This document shows, piece after piece, positions 9,064-17,760 of a DNA stretch of 64,000 nucleotides. The translations under genes were made by a program, and so were the position numbers. Below the pieces are notes generated by a model. It made no database searches. It was not told the DNA's origin and was given only the letters and a program-made list of their open reading frames with translations. The stretch comes from Fictibacillus sp. b24 (GTDB taxonomy: Bacteria > Bacillota > Bacilli > Bacillales > Fictibacillaceae), in contig NZ_JAUCES010000005.1 of NCBI RefSeq assembly GCF_030348825.1, positions 3,286,001 through 3,350,000 on the forward strand, in the 5' to 3' direction. Each line of letters opens with the position of its first letter. Positions within the stretch are counted from its first letter, which is position 1.

Positions 9064-11286
9064 TTAATCATTCTTCTTTTTCTTCTTCTTCTCTTTCCCT
9101 TTACCATGCTTACCTTTTTGCTTTGCGTCTTTTTTATCATCATCACCAAAACCCGGGAAAAGCGAGATTGATACAACATTCGAAGGCTTTCCATCTTGCT
9201 TGGTCAGAGGATTATAAGGCACCACATAAAAGTCAGGAAGAGTAAACAAATTCTTACCGGAAGCCAAGTATTCTCCCTTTCCTTTTATCGTATCTAAAAG
9301 CGTTGTTTCTCCTTCGTTTACCGCGTACACTTTATACTGCAGTCGCTTATCTTTAGATGGTGTCCAGTTCAGCTTAACCGACGGCATTCCATAATCACCC
9401 ATTCCAAACGCTGCACGCAGGTCGCCAATCTCTATCAATTCAATCGGAGGCTCTAAGTCCTTCACCCCATCAGGCTTTTTAAACGATAATCCCTGTTGAG
9501 ACGGCATTCCATTAATCACTTGTTTAAATAAAAGCGTAGGAAGGGCGCTTCCGCTGTTCAAGTATGTGTCTTTCGTAGTACGGTCATATCCAATCCAAAC
9601 CGCACCAACGACTTCAGGAGTATAGCCCACAAACCATGTATCTTTATTTCCTTTTTTTACGTTCGGATAGTTTGTCGTTCCTGTTTTACCTGCAATCTCC
9701 ATATTTTCAGGTCCATCTGATCCCGTACCGTTCTTCACCACCTGCTGAAGCATGCGGGTCATATACCAAGCGTTTTGTTTTTTCCACACTTTCTCTTCTT
9801 CACGCTTCGCTTTACCGATAAGCTCGCCTTCATTATTATAAATTTTACTGATCACAAAAGGTTCTACCGTTTTGCCTTCATGAAGAAAACTACGATACCC
9901 TTTTACCATCTGAAGAGGACTTACCCCTTGATCAATACCGCCGAGTGCGATTCCAAGTCCCTTATCCTCAATCGGCATTCCGAGCTGGTCTAAATAGGTT
10001 TTCGAGTCTGAGATTCCGATCTCATTTAACAGCCAAACAGCAGATGAATTCACCGAATGGGATATGGCATCAACCATCGACACTTCGCCTTCATACCTGT
10101 CATTATAATTTTTCGGTTCATAACCGTTATAGCTTAATTCCTCATCTCGCAGCATAGAATATGGTTTGTATTTTTCTGATTCCAATGCTGGTCCATAAAC
10201 AGATAATGGCTTAAAGGTAGAGCCTGGCTGACGATTAACTTCTACACGGTTCAGCCCTTCCGTTACATAATTCCGTCCGCCTTGAACGGCAATCAGTCCG
10301 CCGGTTTTGCCATTCATGAGAACCATCGCGCCTTCAGGTTTTTCTTGGCCCGTACCGACAAAATACTGGCCGTTCTGAAAACTTTTATACACCGCATCTT
10401 GTGCTGAAGGATCCATCGGTACCACAATTTTGTAGCCTCCCTGTCTCAGTTCTTCTCTAGAGAGCTGATATTTATCCTTCGCTTCTTTAATTACCATGTC
10501 AATATACGTTGTATACGCGGGATTACGTTCTTCTTGCTGAAAATCAAGTGCGATCGTTTTCCCTTGTGCCCTAACCGTTTCTGAAGGTGAAAGATAATCT
10601 TGTTTTTCCATTAAAGCAAGAACAAGATCACGGCGATCTTTTGCTTCCTTAGGATGTTTGAGCGGAGAATAATAGTTTGGTGCTTTCGGAAGTCCGGCAA
10701 GCATCGCTCCTTCAGCCACAGTTAAGTCACTTACATCCTTATTAAAATACGTTTTCGCCGCGAGCTGGATCCCGTACGCTCCATGTCCGAAATAGATTTG
10801 ATTCAAATACATCTCTAAGATTTTGTCTTTTGGATATCTTCTTTCTAGATTTATAGCAATAACAGCTTCCTTCGTCTTTCGAAACCACGACTTCTCGTGT
10901 GATAAAAAGACGTTCTTTGCAAGCTGCTGGGTGATCGTACTTCCTCCCTCAACTTTGCCTCCAGCTAAAATGTCCTTATAGATCGCACGGGAAATCGCTT
11001 TAACATCAATGCCGTTATGTTTATAAAAACGGCTATCCTCTACGGCGACAAACGCTTCTTGTACATGTTTAGGGATATCTTCTATACTGACAATTTCACG
11101 GTTCTCATCATAAATCTTTGTTATTTTATCTCCGTCCTCTGTTACGAGAAGTGTCGCAGAATCCATAACAAGAGCTTTTTCATCTATAACATAATCTCCA
11201 GCCAAAATAATAAATAAGTACGCAAAAAAGCCAATGATTAGCGAACCTATTAATACACCGAGTGCGATGAGACTTTTCTTTACCAT
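9064..11286 (-). CDS. pbpF: Class A penicillin-binding protein (transglycosylase/transpeptidase), PbpF-like
   Basis: A 740-residue bifunctional peptidoglycan synthase. One N-terminal membrane anchor is followed by the GT51 glycosyltransferase domain, with the catalytic Glu in VEDSRFYKHNG (near 84), GGSTITQQLAKN and KILEMYLNQIYFG. The transpeptidase domain has the serine in PGSTFKPL (near 355), SVN in ISHSVNSSAV (near 408) and KTGTT (near 532). A fibronectin-like module and a very basic lysine-rich tail close the protein. Start set at the ATG at 11286, 6 nt after GAGGG; an in-frame TTG at 11292 touches the SD. Position beside the heme genes matches B. subtilis pbpF, whose product acts in spore germ-cell wall synthesis. 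The precise role here is inferred. Confidence 0.92.
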   Translation of the reverse strand: MVKKSLIALGVLIGSLIIGFFAYLFIILAGDYVIDEKALVMDSATLLVTEDGDKITKIYDENREIVSIEDIPKHVQEAFVAVEDSRFYKHNGIDVKAISRAIYKDILAGGKVEGGSTITQQLAKNVFLSHEKSWFRKTKEAVIAINLERRYPKDKILEMYLNQIYFGHGAYGIQLAAKTYFNKDVSDLTVAEGAMLAGLPKAPNYYSPLKHPKEAKDRRDLVLALMEKQDYLSPSETVRAQGKTIALDFQQEERNPAYTTYIDMVIKEAKDKYQLSREELRQGGYKIVVPMDPSAQDAVYKSFQNGQYFVGTGQEKPEGAMVLMNGKTGGLIAVQGGRNYVTEGLNRVEVNRQPGSTFKPLSVYGPALESEKYKPYSMLRDEELSYNGYEPKNYNDRYEGEVSMVDAISHSVNSSAVWLLNEIGISDSKTYLDQLGMPIEDKGLGIALGGIDQGVSPLQMVKGYRSFLHEGKTVEPFVISKIYNNEGELIGKAKREEEKVWKKQNAWYMTRMLQQVVKNGTGSDGPENMEIAGKTGTTNYPNVKKGNKDTWFVGYTPEVVGAVWIGYDRTTKDTYLNSGSALPTLLFKQVINGMPSQQGLSFKKPDGVKDLEPPIELIEIGDLRAAFGMGDYGMPSVKLNWTPSKDKRLQYKVYAVNEGETTLLDTIKGKGEYLASGKNLFTLPDFYVVPYNPLTKQDGKPSNVVSISLFPGFGDDDKKDAKQKGKHGKGKEKKKKKKND

Positions 11287-11441
11287 AACCAACCCTCATT
11301 TCATTCTAGGTCGAAAAGTACATTTTATATAATTTTCCCTCAGTTGGAAAGTATATTACAAGTAACCACATTCTTACACTGTTTAATGTGCTGAACGGTT
11401 GGGTAAAACATAGGTAAATTAATAAAAAGGCAGGGATCCGC

Positions 11442-11933
11442 ATGAAAATATACATTACATATGGGACTACAGACTATTTAGCGACCTATCAAGAAAAATA
11501 TGACCAAGCTATCCTGCTAGAAGGTGATTCCAATTCCGCTCTTGTTTTTGAAACAGACGGAGAAAATCCATTTACGGAAAAACATGAGTACGAAGTTATT
11601 AACCAAAGAGGATCTCTAACGGGGGCTGGTTTCGTCGTTATGAACCATATTCCGGTTTCAGATGAAGGCAGAGCTCTGTTTGAAGAACGGTTTCAAAACC
11701 GTGCAGGGCTTGTTGAAAGTGAGCCTGGATTTAACGGCATTCGAATTCTCCGCCCGCTTCATCAAGATCCATACATCGTTCTGACGCTTTGGAAATCGCA
11801 TGCTGACTTTATGAATTGGCAGCAGTCAAAAGCTTATGAAGAAGCTCACAAAAATAGAGGCACTTCAAAAGGCCTGCCTGAAACACTCTTTAGTGGAAAG
11901 TCATTCGTAAAAGAATACATGGTCGTACAATGA
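11442..11933 (+). CDS. hmoB: Heme-degrading monooxygenase HmoB (YhgC-like)
   Basis: A 163-residue protein with an N-terminal divergent half and a C-terminal ABM (antibiotic biosynthesis monooxygenase) fold. The C-terminal half has VVMNHIPVSDEGRALFEERF, LVESEPGFNGIRILRP and VLTLWKSHADFMNWQQSKAYEEAHK, the IsdG-like pattern for heme breakdown and iron release. Length is that of B. subtilis HmoB (about 166), which also lies next to pbpF and the hem operon. The stop overlaps the next gene by 4 nt (ATGA), implying a two-gene operon with the lipid kinase. Confidence 0.9.
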   Translation: MKIYITYGTTDYLATYQEKYDQAILLEGDSNSALVFETDGENPFTEKHEYEVINQRGSLTGAGFVVMNHIPVSDEGRALFEERFQNRAGLVESEPGFNGIRILRPLHQDPYIVLTLWKSHADFMNWQQSKAYEEAHKNRGTSKGLPETLFSGKSFVKEYMVVQ

Positions 11934-12844
11934 ATACGAATCGTTCATCATTAAAACGAGTGTCCGTTATCCTTAATCCAGCGGCTGGTCAAGGGCGGCT
12001 TCTGAATCAGTGGAATGCTGTTCTTACTGAACTAAAAAATGGTTTTGAGGATGTTCAAGTTTACGAAACGACTGCTCCTGGAGAAGGCGCTTCATTCGTC
12101 CAGCAGCTTCATCAAGAAACAGATCTCATCATTGCAGCAGGCGGGGATGGTACTGTCCATGAAATTGCTGAAGCGGTATTGTCGGTAAAAGAAAATCCGC
12201 CAGCATTCGGAATATTGCCTGGCGGAACATGCAATGATTTTTCAAGGGCTTTAGGGATGAACCAAAATCCTGTGAAAGCCGCGGCACAGCTTAGTGAGAA
12301 AAGAATTCAATCTATTGATGCTGGTGAATTCAACGGTCATTTTTTTACGAATTTTTGGGGAATCGGACTGATCACTCACGTATCAGAGTCCATTGATCCT
12401 GATACAAAAGAAAAATTCGGCAGGCTTTCTTATTATTTATCAGCTGCTAAATCCTTTCAAACATGGGAACCCTTCGAGATTTCAATAGAATCTAAAGAAT
12501 TTCAATTTAACGGAAATGCCGCGATGTTTCTTGCGGTTAACGGCCCATTCACTGGAGGCATAAGACCTTTTTTTCCAGATACGGATATTCAAGACGGCAT
12601 GCTTGATTGCTTGCTGATTGAAGAACCCTCCATTTCATTTATTTGGGATGTCCTTCAAAATCGTTTGTCTGACACATCGAAGGAAGGACAAGGTTATCAT
12701 TATTTTCAAAGCTCAGAAATACACATAAAAACGGCTCCCCAACAGCTCATTGACTGTGATGGGGAGCGCGAACACGAAACACCTGCAGTCGTAAAATGCC
12801 TAAAAAAACAACTGACCGCCCTTATTGGGGATGTTTCCTTTTAA
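11930..12844 (+). CDS. Diacylglycerol/lipid kinase, YegS/BmrU-type
   Basis: A 304-residue DAGK-catalytic family protein. The glycine-rich nucleotide-binding motifs are present: ILNPAAGQGR near the N-terminus, IIAAGGDGTVHEIAEA and FGILPGGTCNDFSRALG. Members phosphorylate diacylglycerol or related lipids; the exact substrate cannot be read from the sequence. Start codon overlaps the hmoB stop. The 3' end runs 23 bp into the convergent PAP2 phosphatase gene, so kinase and phosphatase transcripts collide. A link to phospholipid turnover is an inference. Confidence 0.9.
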   Translation: MNTNRSSLKRVSVILNPAAGQGRLLNQWNAVLTELKNGFEDVQVYETTAPGEGASFVQQLHQETDLIIAAGGDGTVHEIAEAVLSVKENPPAFGILPGGTCNDFSRALGMNQNPVKAAAQLSEKRIQSIDAGEFNGHFFTNFWGIGLITHVSESIDPDTKEKFGRLSYYLSAAKSFQTWEPFEISIESKEFQFNGNAAMFLAVNGPFTGGIRPFFPDTDIQDGMLDCLLIEEPSISFIWDVLQNRLSDTSKEGQGYHYFQSSEIHIKTAPQQLIDCDGEREHETPAVVKCLKKQLTALIGDVSF

Positions 12845-13529
12845 AAAAAGGAAGCGTCCTTTTTTGATACGCTCTAATCGATTCCCTGCCACCGATACAT
12901 ATGAACAGCCAGACCGTTCCTGCTGAAAAACCAGCTAACACATCGGATGGATAATGAACCCCTAAGTAAATGCGGCTAAAACCGATCAGCAAAATGGTTG
13001 TAATAAAACCAACAGCTAGTATTACTTTAAGAGACTTCCCTCTTCTGCTTCTCACAACCAAATATCCGAGAAAGCCATAATAAATCAAACTCCCCATAGC
13101 ATGTCCGCTCGGATAGCTGAATCCTTGCTCCACAATTAAACTATTTTCAGGACGTATTCTTCCAAACCAATGCTTTAAACCAAGATTTAGTAGGCCGCCA
13201 CCTGCTACTGCCACTAAATAAAAAATAGCACCCCAATAATTCTTTCTCTTTGCGATCAGCCAAATAAGACTTCCCACTAATAAGAGAGTAAGAACATTAA
13301 TAGATCCTAAAAAGGTAATAAATTTCATAAATCCAGTTAAGGTATCGTTTCTTATGTTTGAAACGTATTCTATAATGACTTGATCAAACTGAAAACGCTC
13401 ATCTTCCATCAAGTCTTCTGACAACTCGAAAAACACGTTTAAAGAAAAAAACGAAAGAGCTAGCCCGCCCAATATATAGAGTAACGGCAGTATTGGAAAG
13501 GGTAGTTTATTGGCCAGTTCTCGTAACAT
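12822..13529 (-). CDS. PAP2-family membrane lipid phosphatase
   Basis: About 235 residues with six predicted membrane segments and the three PAP2 phosphatase motifs: KHWFGRIRP, YPSGHAMGS and SRIYLGVHYPSDVLAG. Family members remove phosphate from phosphatidic acid, phosphatidylglycerophosphate or undecaprenyl pyrophosphate. Start chosen at the ATG of MLRELANKL (13529) because GGAG lies 7 nt before it; the frame extends upstream to 13574 without a good SD. Convergent with, and overlapping, the lipid kinase gene. Confidence 0.9.
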   Translation of the reverse strand: MLRELANKLPFPILPLLYILGGLALSFFSLNVFFELSEDLMEDERFQFDQVIIEYVSNIRNDTLTGFMKFITFLGSINVLTLLLVGSLIWLIAKRKNYWGAIFYLVAVAGGGLLNLGLKHWFGRIRPENSLIVEQGFSYPSGHAMGSLIYYGFLGYLVVRSRRGKSLKVILAVGFITTILLIGFSRIYLGVHYPSDVLAGFSAGTVWLFICIGGRESIRAYQKRTLPFFKRKHPQ

Positions 13530-13639
13530 AAAGATCTCCTCATCTTCTGCCTTTGTTTTAAGATAAGTTTTCACTTTTTCGACTTGTACTAAACCACTTT
13601 CTACAAACCTTGTTGGTCTGGAAAGTGATTGGTTTCAGC

Positions 13640-13703
13640 TATGATGTCTACTTTCAGTACTTTACTGTCCACTTCTTCTGTTTTACTGTCCACTTTTCAT
13701 TTT
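13640..13703. repeat. 21-bp tandem array, AAGTGGACAGTAAA family
   Basis: Read on the minus strand, AAGTGGACAGTAAA is repeated at a 21-bp step with different 7-bp linkers (ACAGAAG, GTACTGA), followed by a decayed third unit (AAGTAGACATCAT). It lies in the gap upstream of the PAP2 gene. Confidence 0.7.
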
Positions 13704-13780
13704 CTAAAAAACGGCCAATCCCGGTGTGCCAGTATCTCTCATCCACTCAATCAACTTATCAAACACAAAAGAAACTAATG

Positions 13781-13813
13781 AAAAAAAGCTGCTCGTTTAC
13801 CAAGCAGCTTTTC
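13781..13813 (-). terminator. Terminator after the DUF3243 gene
   Basis: Stem AAAAGCTGCT / AGCAGCTTTT with an 8-9 nt loop and a T-run on the minus strand, directly after the DUF3243 stop. Confidence 0.88.
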
Positions 13814-13825
13814 TTGAAAAATCAT

Positions 13826-14158
13826 TTACTTTACAAGCTTTACTAGCATATGAGCGAGCTTATGGCGCTCTTCTTGTTCCCCAACTTTCCACAGCTCTTT
13901 TAAAAGGTTTTCTTCTGAATTGCGTGGCTCCTCATGGTCTGCTAAGTAATCTGCTACTTTCTCAGCTGTTTTTGCAAGCGTTTCTTCACTCATCCCCATT
14001 TTTTCACCAATCTGTACTTTGCTGTGCAGGTAACTTTTAAACTCTTCGAAGTTCGATAAAATTTCGTCTTTTTTGCTCTCACTCATTCGGCTTGCTGTTT
14101 CCTCCACCTTGCTTGTGTCTACATTGCGTTCTTCATCAACCATATGTCTGCTATCCAT
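13826..14158 (-). CDS. DUF3243-domain protein
   Basis: About 110 residues. The C-terminal 80 match the DUF3243 family (YmfJ-like): NFEEFKSYLHSKVQIGEKMGMSEETLAKTAEKVADYLADHEEP, then LLKELWKVGEQEERHKLAHMLVKLV. The acidic N-terminal 30 residues are not part of the domain. Start chosen at MDSRHMV because AAAGGAGG lies 8 nt before it; an upstream in-frame ATG (14188) has no SD. Function is unknown. It is divergent from a ferritin-like gene, and both have sigma-B-like promoter hexamers. Confidence 0.8.
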   Translation of the reverse strand: MDSRHMVDEERNVDTSKVEETASRMSESKKDEILSNFEEFKSYLHSKVQIGEKMGMSEETLAKTAEKVADYLADHEEPRNSEENLLKELWKVGEQEERHKLAHMLVKLVK

Positions 14159-14222
14159 TTTTGTTGCCTCCTTTGTTTTTTGTATCACTTTTGTTCAATG
14201 TTTGTTTCATGCATACTAGTGT

Positions 14223-14248
14223 TTTACCGCTTTTAACACACCTTAAAC
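14223..14248 (-). promoter_or_regulatory. Candidate sigma-B promoter for the DUF3243 gene
   Basis: On the minus strand GTTTAA (14248-14243), a 14-bp spacer and GGTAAA (14228-14223) fit the sigma-B pattern GTTTaa-N12-14-GGGwAw with one difference in the -10. Confidence 0.4.
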
Positions 14249-14295
14249 ATATTTATACAGTTTGATTTTGAAATCTAATCTATCCTTAAATTTTC

Positions 14296-14321
14296 GTTTA
14301 TGTTTGTTCGAAAAAGGGAAG
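14296..14321 (+). promoter_or_regulatory. Candidate sigma-B promoter for the ferritin-like gene
   Basis: GTTTAT, 14-bp spacer, GGGAAG, located 38 bp before the ATG. Similar to the general-stress consensus, and back to back with the candidate for the divergent DUF3243 gene. Confidence 0.4.
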
Positions 14322-14358
14322 GATATCTCTGTAGAACAAGATTCAGGAGGTTATTCAA

Positions 14359-14790
14359 ATGGAAAAAGACTTACAAGCACTAATCGATGGACTAAACGAG
14401 GATCTTGCAAACGAGTACTCAGCAATCATTATGTACAATCATAATGCTGCAACGGTTTCTGGGTTGTACCGCCAAATTCTTAAACCTTTTTTCCAAAGTG
14501 AAATTGCTGACGAACAAGGACACGCTCTTTACCTAGCTGAAAAGATTAAGACACTTGGAGGAACACCAACTACTCAACCAAAACCAGTTAAACAAGTTGA
14601 GAGCGTTCGTGAAATGCTGGAAGAAGCTCGAAATGCTGAAGAAGATACAATCAGACGCTATGAAGAGCGCAAGGAACAAGCTTCTAACCTAAAATTGACT
14701 GAGCTTGTTGTTCAGTTGGAAGATATGATCGCTGATGAAACGAAGCATAAAGAAGAAATGGATCGCTTACTTACCGACAGCCGTTTCTAA
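14359..14790 (+). CDS. Ferritin-like (bacterioferritin-type) protein
   Basis: A 143-residue four-helix protein with spaced carboxylate/histidine residues of a di-iron site: E in NEDLANEYSAIIMYNHN, the ExxH in SEIADEQGHALYLAEKI, E in EEDTIRRYEERKEQ and the ExxxDExxH-like run EDMIADETKHKEEMDRLL. This is the ferritin-like superfamily pattern for iron or oxidant handling. AGGAGG lies 9 nt before the ATG. Its terminator overlaps the end of ecsC. Close to heme genes, but no shared transcript is seen. Confidence 0.82.
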   Translation: MEKDLQALIDGLNEDLANEYSAIIMYNHNAATVSGLYRQILKPFFQSEIADEQGHALYLAEKIKTLGGTPTTQPKPVKQVESVREMLEEARNAEEDTIRRYEERKEQASNLKLTELVVQLEDMIADETKHKEEMDRLLTDSRF

Positions 14791-14806
14791 AATGATTAAA
14801 ACAGAG

Positions 14807-14834
14807 GCACCCCTTTTAAAGCGGGTGCTTTTTA
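14807..14834 (+). terminator. Terminator after the ferritin-like gene
   Basis: Stem GCACCC / GGGTGC followed by TTTTTATTT. The last codons and stop of the convergent ecsC lie inside the hairpin. Confidence 0.85.
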
Positions 14835-15586
14835 TTTATGATTTTTTTGTTTTTTTCATCTGTCAACAAACGCCACCTAAAACAATTCTTCGCCACTTGG
14901 CCCAAATCATCTAGAAAGTGATAATTGGCATACGCTCCTACAATCGCCCCTAAGCCCGGCACCATCTGAAGCATTTTTATAAGGTCGATATGATCTCGAT
15001 AGTCCTGCTGCAAATCCTGCCAGTTCAGCTGATCAATAGAATTTGGATGTTCCGGAAACTCCTTAATGGTTTCCTTCCAATGGACAACCTTTTCATATGC
15101 CTCTTTCCGTTTATGAGGATCGGAGAAAGCGAGACGAAATACGTGCAAAATGAAAATACGCTCCCTGTAGTCCCTTACATCCAGCCCATATATACTTGCA
15201 GCTTCAAAAAGGAACTTCATCTTAATACCAAGAAGCAAAGGAAAATCTGCTAGTCCGAGCAAAATACCGCCTGCACCTGTTCCAGCTCCTTCTACTGCAG
15301 CTGTTTTCTTGTAAAAAGCAAGACGATCTTGAAACTTGTAATCACGTTCACGAAGATCTGCTGTAAATTTGATCGTTCTTTTTGTTGTATATTTTGAGCC
15401 GATTAAAGTGGCTTTAATCATTTGTTTCATACTTGCTGTTATGACGTCGTGCACTTTTTGAGGAATTTTTTCGTTTATCTTGGTTTGAACCGATTTTGTT
15501 GCTTTATTCCAAAGTGACGGCCTTTTGCACATCTCAATTTCCCATTGTTTTAGCTCTTGAGCGACTTTTTGTTCATATTCGTTCAT
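14816..15586 (-). CDS. ecsC: EcsC family protein
   Basis: A 256-residue EcsC protein. The family core includes GAGTGAGGILLGLADFPLLLGIKMKFLFEAASIYG and LIKMLQMVPGLGAIVGAYANYHFLDDLG. Biochemical role unknown. In B. subtilis it is the third gene of ecsABC, and here it follows ecsB after a 150-bp gap that contains a terminator hairpin, so it may have its own promoter or depend on readthrough. The SD GGAGGAG precedes the ATG. The extreme C-terminus ends inside the convergent ferritin terminator. Confidence 0.93.
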   Translation of the reverse strand: MNEYEQKVAQELKQWEIEMCKRPSLWNKATKSVQTKINEKIPQKVHDVITASMKQMIKATLIGSKYTTKRTIKFTADLRERDYKFQDRLAFYKKTAAVEGAGTGAGGILLGLADFPLLLGIKMKFLFEAASIYGLDVRDYRERIFILHVFRLAFSDPHKRKEAYEKVVHWKETIKEFPEHPNSIDQLNWQDLQQDYRDHIDLIKMLQMVPGLGAIVGAYANYHFLDDLGQVAKNCFRWRLLTDEKNKKIINKKHPL

Positions 15587-15718
15587 GTCGCTCCTCCTCT
15601 CTTTCCGATATGTAAACGCGTCATGTTAAGTTTCATTAATAGATATACGCTATTGCTTTCTTTAAATTTCACTTTTACATTTCAATGATAGAGATTTCAC
15701 TAAAAGATACGACTAAAA

Positions 15719-15747
15719 AAACTCCCCAACCATTCGGGCTAAGGAGT
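15719..15747 (-). terminator. Terminator at the end of ecsB
   Basis: On the minus strand, AACTCC pairs with GGAGTT and is followed by seven T. The ecsB stop codon sits in the upstream side of the stem, so translation to the end could modulate it. Confidence 0.75.
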
Positions 15748-16956
15748 TAATGTTACATGCTTTTTTGTCATAGAAGGTAAACGAAGTAAACCGTAAACTA
15801 ATGCTGCAACAGGCATTAACACGGCGATCAGCCAATCGCCTGTTAGGAATCCGTAAAAGACTCCATAAAAAATCCCTTGTAAGAGCAACAAGTTTTTAAG
15901 CCACTTCTGAAAAGCTTTAACCTTCACGGCTTGCTCAACAGGGTAGATCATGAAAATAACATTCCACCTGTATTGCGTGTAAAGGGTAAACAACTGCAGT
16001 GAGAACATTTGAAAAAACAAAAAAACAACAACGAGCTGCCACCATCCAGCTGGAATCAAATAGAGGAAGAAGAAGCCGACTAAGATTAAACGGATATATA
16101 ACCCTAAATAATCACCCGAACGGATAAACGTTTTCGTATATAGAGAAGATAAAGCGTTTTTCTTTTTAAATGAAAAAGCAGCTAAACCGTTTAACCAAGG
16201 TCGTTTATGAACCGTCTGTTTGAGTGCTGGTACATCTGTAAAGTAATTGACGAGTCGATAGCCCTTCATTTTTAATGCTTGTTCTTCTGCTAATAGCATT
16301 TCCCACTGATAGCCATGCTGCTTTTTAAAGACGCCAAAAACAAAATTTTTCAGCACATACATAATTGCAAAGATTGCGATTAAAAAGATGTATGCTTCAT
16401 TAAAGAGCAGATAAGCATACACAAAATTCACAATGAACCTCAAGATTCTATAGTTCAACTGATGACTTTTATAGGGCAGTCTTCTTTCTTCCCATGACAC
16501 GTATATGTTGAATACTTTAGCTGCAATTAAAAAGAAGCCAAAAGTCACGTACATTTTCCAGCCATCATGAATAAAAACTTGAACGACCGGCCAGAGCAAA
16601 GTAAAAATGAATAGTGTTGAAAAAGCCCCTGTTGCTGTAGCTGAAGAGATGGCTTTTGAGAAATATTGTTTCATTCCTGATTCCACAGGGAGCAGAAATA
16701 CAAGATCTCCTTCTTTTAACAACGTACGGATTGCACTCTTCGTTAACCAGATTGAAAAAACAATTGTAAGAACGAAGACGGCTGGGAAATCTTTAGGCAG
16801 CGCTTGAAGCAGCTTCGCATAATACACACTTCCAATAACGATGAGCAAAATTAAGGAAACAATGAGCCCGCTGTTTGCCATTAAACTAAAATATTTAAGT
16901 GTTTGCGTTAAATGGGCATTGCGCCGTTTTGTCCATAATTTTTTCACATCAATCAT
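15739..16956 (-). CDS. ecsB: ABC transporter permease EcsB
   Basis: A 405-residue polytopic membrane protein with many hydrophobic segments, matching EcsB in size and in its N-terminal part (LWTKRRNAHLTQTLKYFSLMANSG). With EcsA it forms a transporter that, in B. subtilis and relatives, affects protein secretion and regulated intramembrane proteolysis. The start overlaps the ecsA stop by 4 nt (ATGA). Followed by a terminator and then ecsC. Confidence 0.93.
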   Translation of the reverse strand: MIDVKKLWTKRRNAHLTQTLKYFSLMANSGLIVSLILLIVIGSVYYAKLLQALPKDFPAVFVLTIVFSIWLTKSAIRTLLKEGDLVFLLPVESGMKQYFSKAISSATATGAFSTLFIFTLLWPVVQVFIHDGWKMYVTFGFFLIAAKVFNIYVSWEERRLPYKSHQLNYRILRFIVNFVYAYLLFNEAYIFLIAIFAIMYVLKNFVFGVFKKQHGYQWEMLLAEEQALKMKGYRLVNYFTDVPALKQTVHKRPWLNGLAAFSFKKKNALSSLYTKTFIRSGDYLGLYIRLILVGFFFLYLIPAGWWQLVVVFLFFQMFSLQLFTLYTQYRWNVIFMIYPVEQAVKVKAFQKWLKNLLLLQGIFYGVFYGFLTGDWLIAVLMPVAALVYGLLRLPSMTKKHVTLTP

Positions 16957-17696
16957 GTGACTTTACCTCTTGCCACATAAAGATAGATCTCGTCTAATGT
17001 CGCTTTTTCCAGCCCGCTTCTTACTCTTAATTCGTCTAAAGTTCCGCTCAAAACTAACTTTCCTTCATGCAAAATTAAAAAACGATCACAGTATCTTTCT
17101 GCCGTTGATAAAATATGAGTCGACATCAAAACACCTGCTCCGCTGTTCCTAAACTTCACCATATACTCCAAAAAGGATTGAATTCCGAGTGGATCAAGAC
17201 CAACAAATGGTTCATCCACAATATACAGCTTCGGTTCTACTAACAGAGCGCAAAGGATCATTACCTTTTGTTTCATTCCTTTAGAGAACTGGCTTGGAAA
17301 CCACTTGATCTTGTTGTCCATTCGAAACTCTTCCAATAAGGGACGGACACGAGTTAAAAAGGTTTGTTCTTCAAGGCCGTACGCCATTGCTGTTAATTCT
17401 AGATGCTCCCAAAGTGTTAGCTCTTCATAAAGAATTGGAACTTCTGGTATGTACGTAAATTGACTGCGATAAATTTCCGGTTCATCTCTGAAAGTCTGTC
17501 CATCAATTTTTGATGTGCCAGACATCGGTTCCATTAGACCTAAAACGTGCTTAATCGTCGTACTTTTACCTGCTCCGTTCAGACCGATCAGCCCTACAAT
17601 TTCATTTTCCTTTACCGAGAAATCCAAATGATGAATAACAGGCTGATTAGGAAGATAACCTCCTGTTAGATCGTTAACTTCAAGGATCGGCTTCAT
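16953..17696 (-). CDS. ecsA: ABC transporter ATP-binding protein EcsA
   Basis: A 247-residue ATPase with Walker A GLNGAGKST, Q-loop region, signature FSKGMKQKVMIL (a variant of LSGGQ) and Walker B LYIVDEPFVGLDP. It is the energising subunit of EcsAB. AAAGGAGGG before the ATG is a strong SD. Order ecsA-ecsB-ecsC with hit divergent upstream reproduces the B. subtilis locus, except that a PCYCGC lipoprotein gene lies between ecsA and hit. Confidence 0.95.
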   Translation of the reverse strand: MKPILEVNDLTGGYLPNQPVIHHLDFSVKENEIVGLIGLNGAGKSTTIKHVLGLMEPMSGTSKIDGQTFRDEPEIYRSQFTYIPEVPILYEELTLWEHLELTAMAYGLEEQTFLTRVRPLLEEFRMDNKIKWFPSQFSKGMKQKVMILCALLVEPKLYIVDEPFVGLDPLGIQSFLEYMVKFRNSGAGVLMSTHILSTAERYCDRFLILHEGKLVLSGTLDELRVRSGLEKATLDEIYLYVARGKVT

Positions 17697-17760
17697 CTAA
17701 TACCCTCCTTTTTCATTTATCTATGTCTTTATTCTTTGCCATTTTTTACCCTTTTACCCC

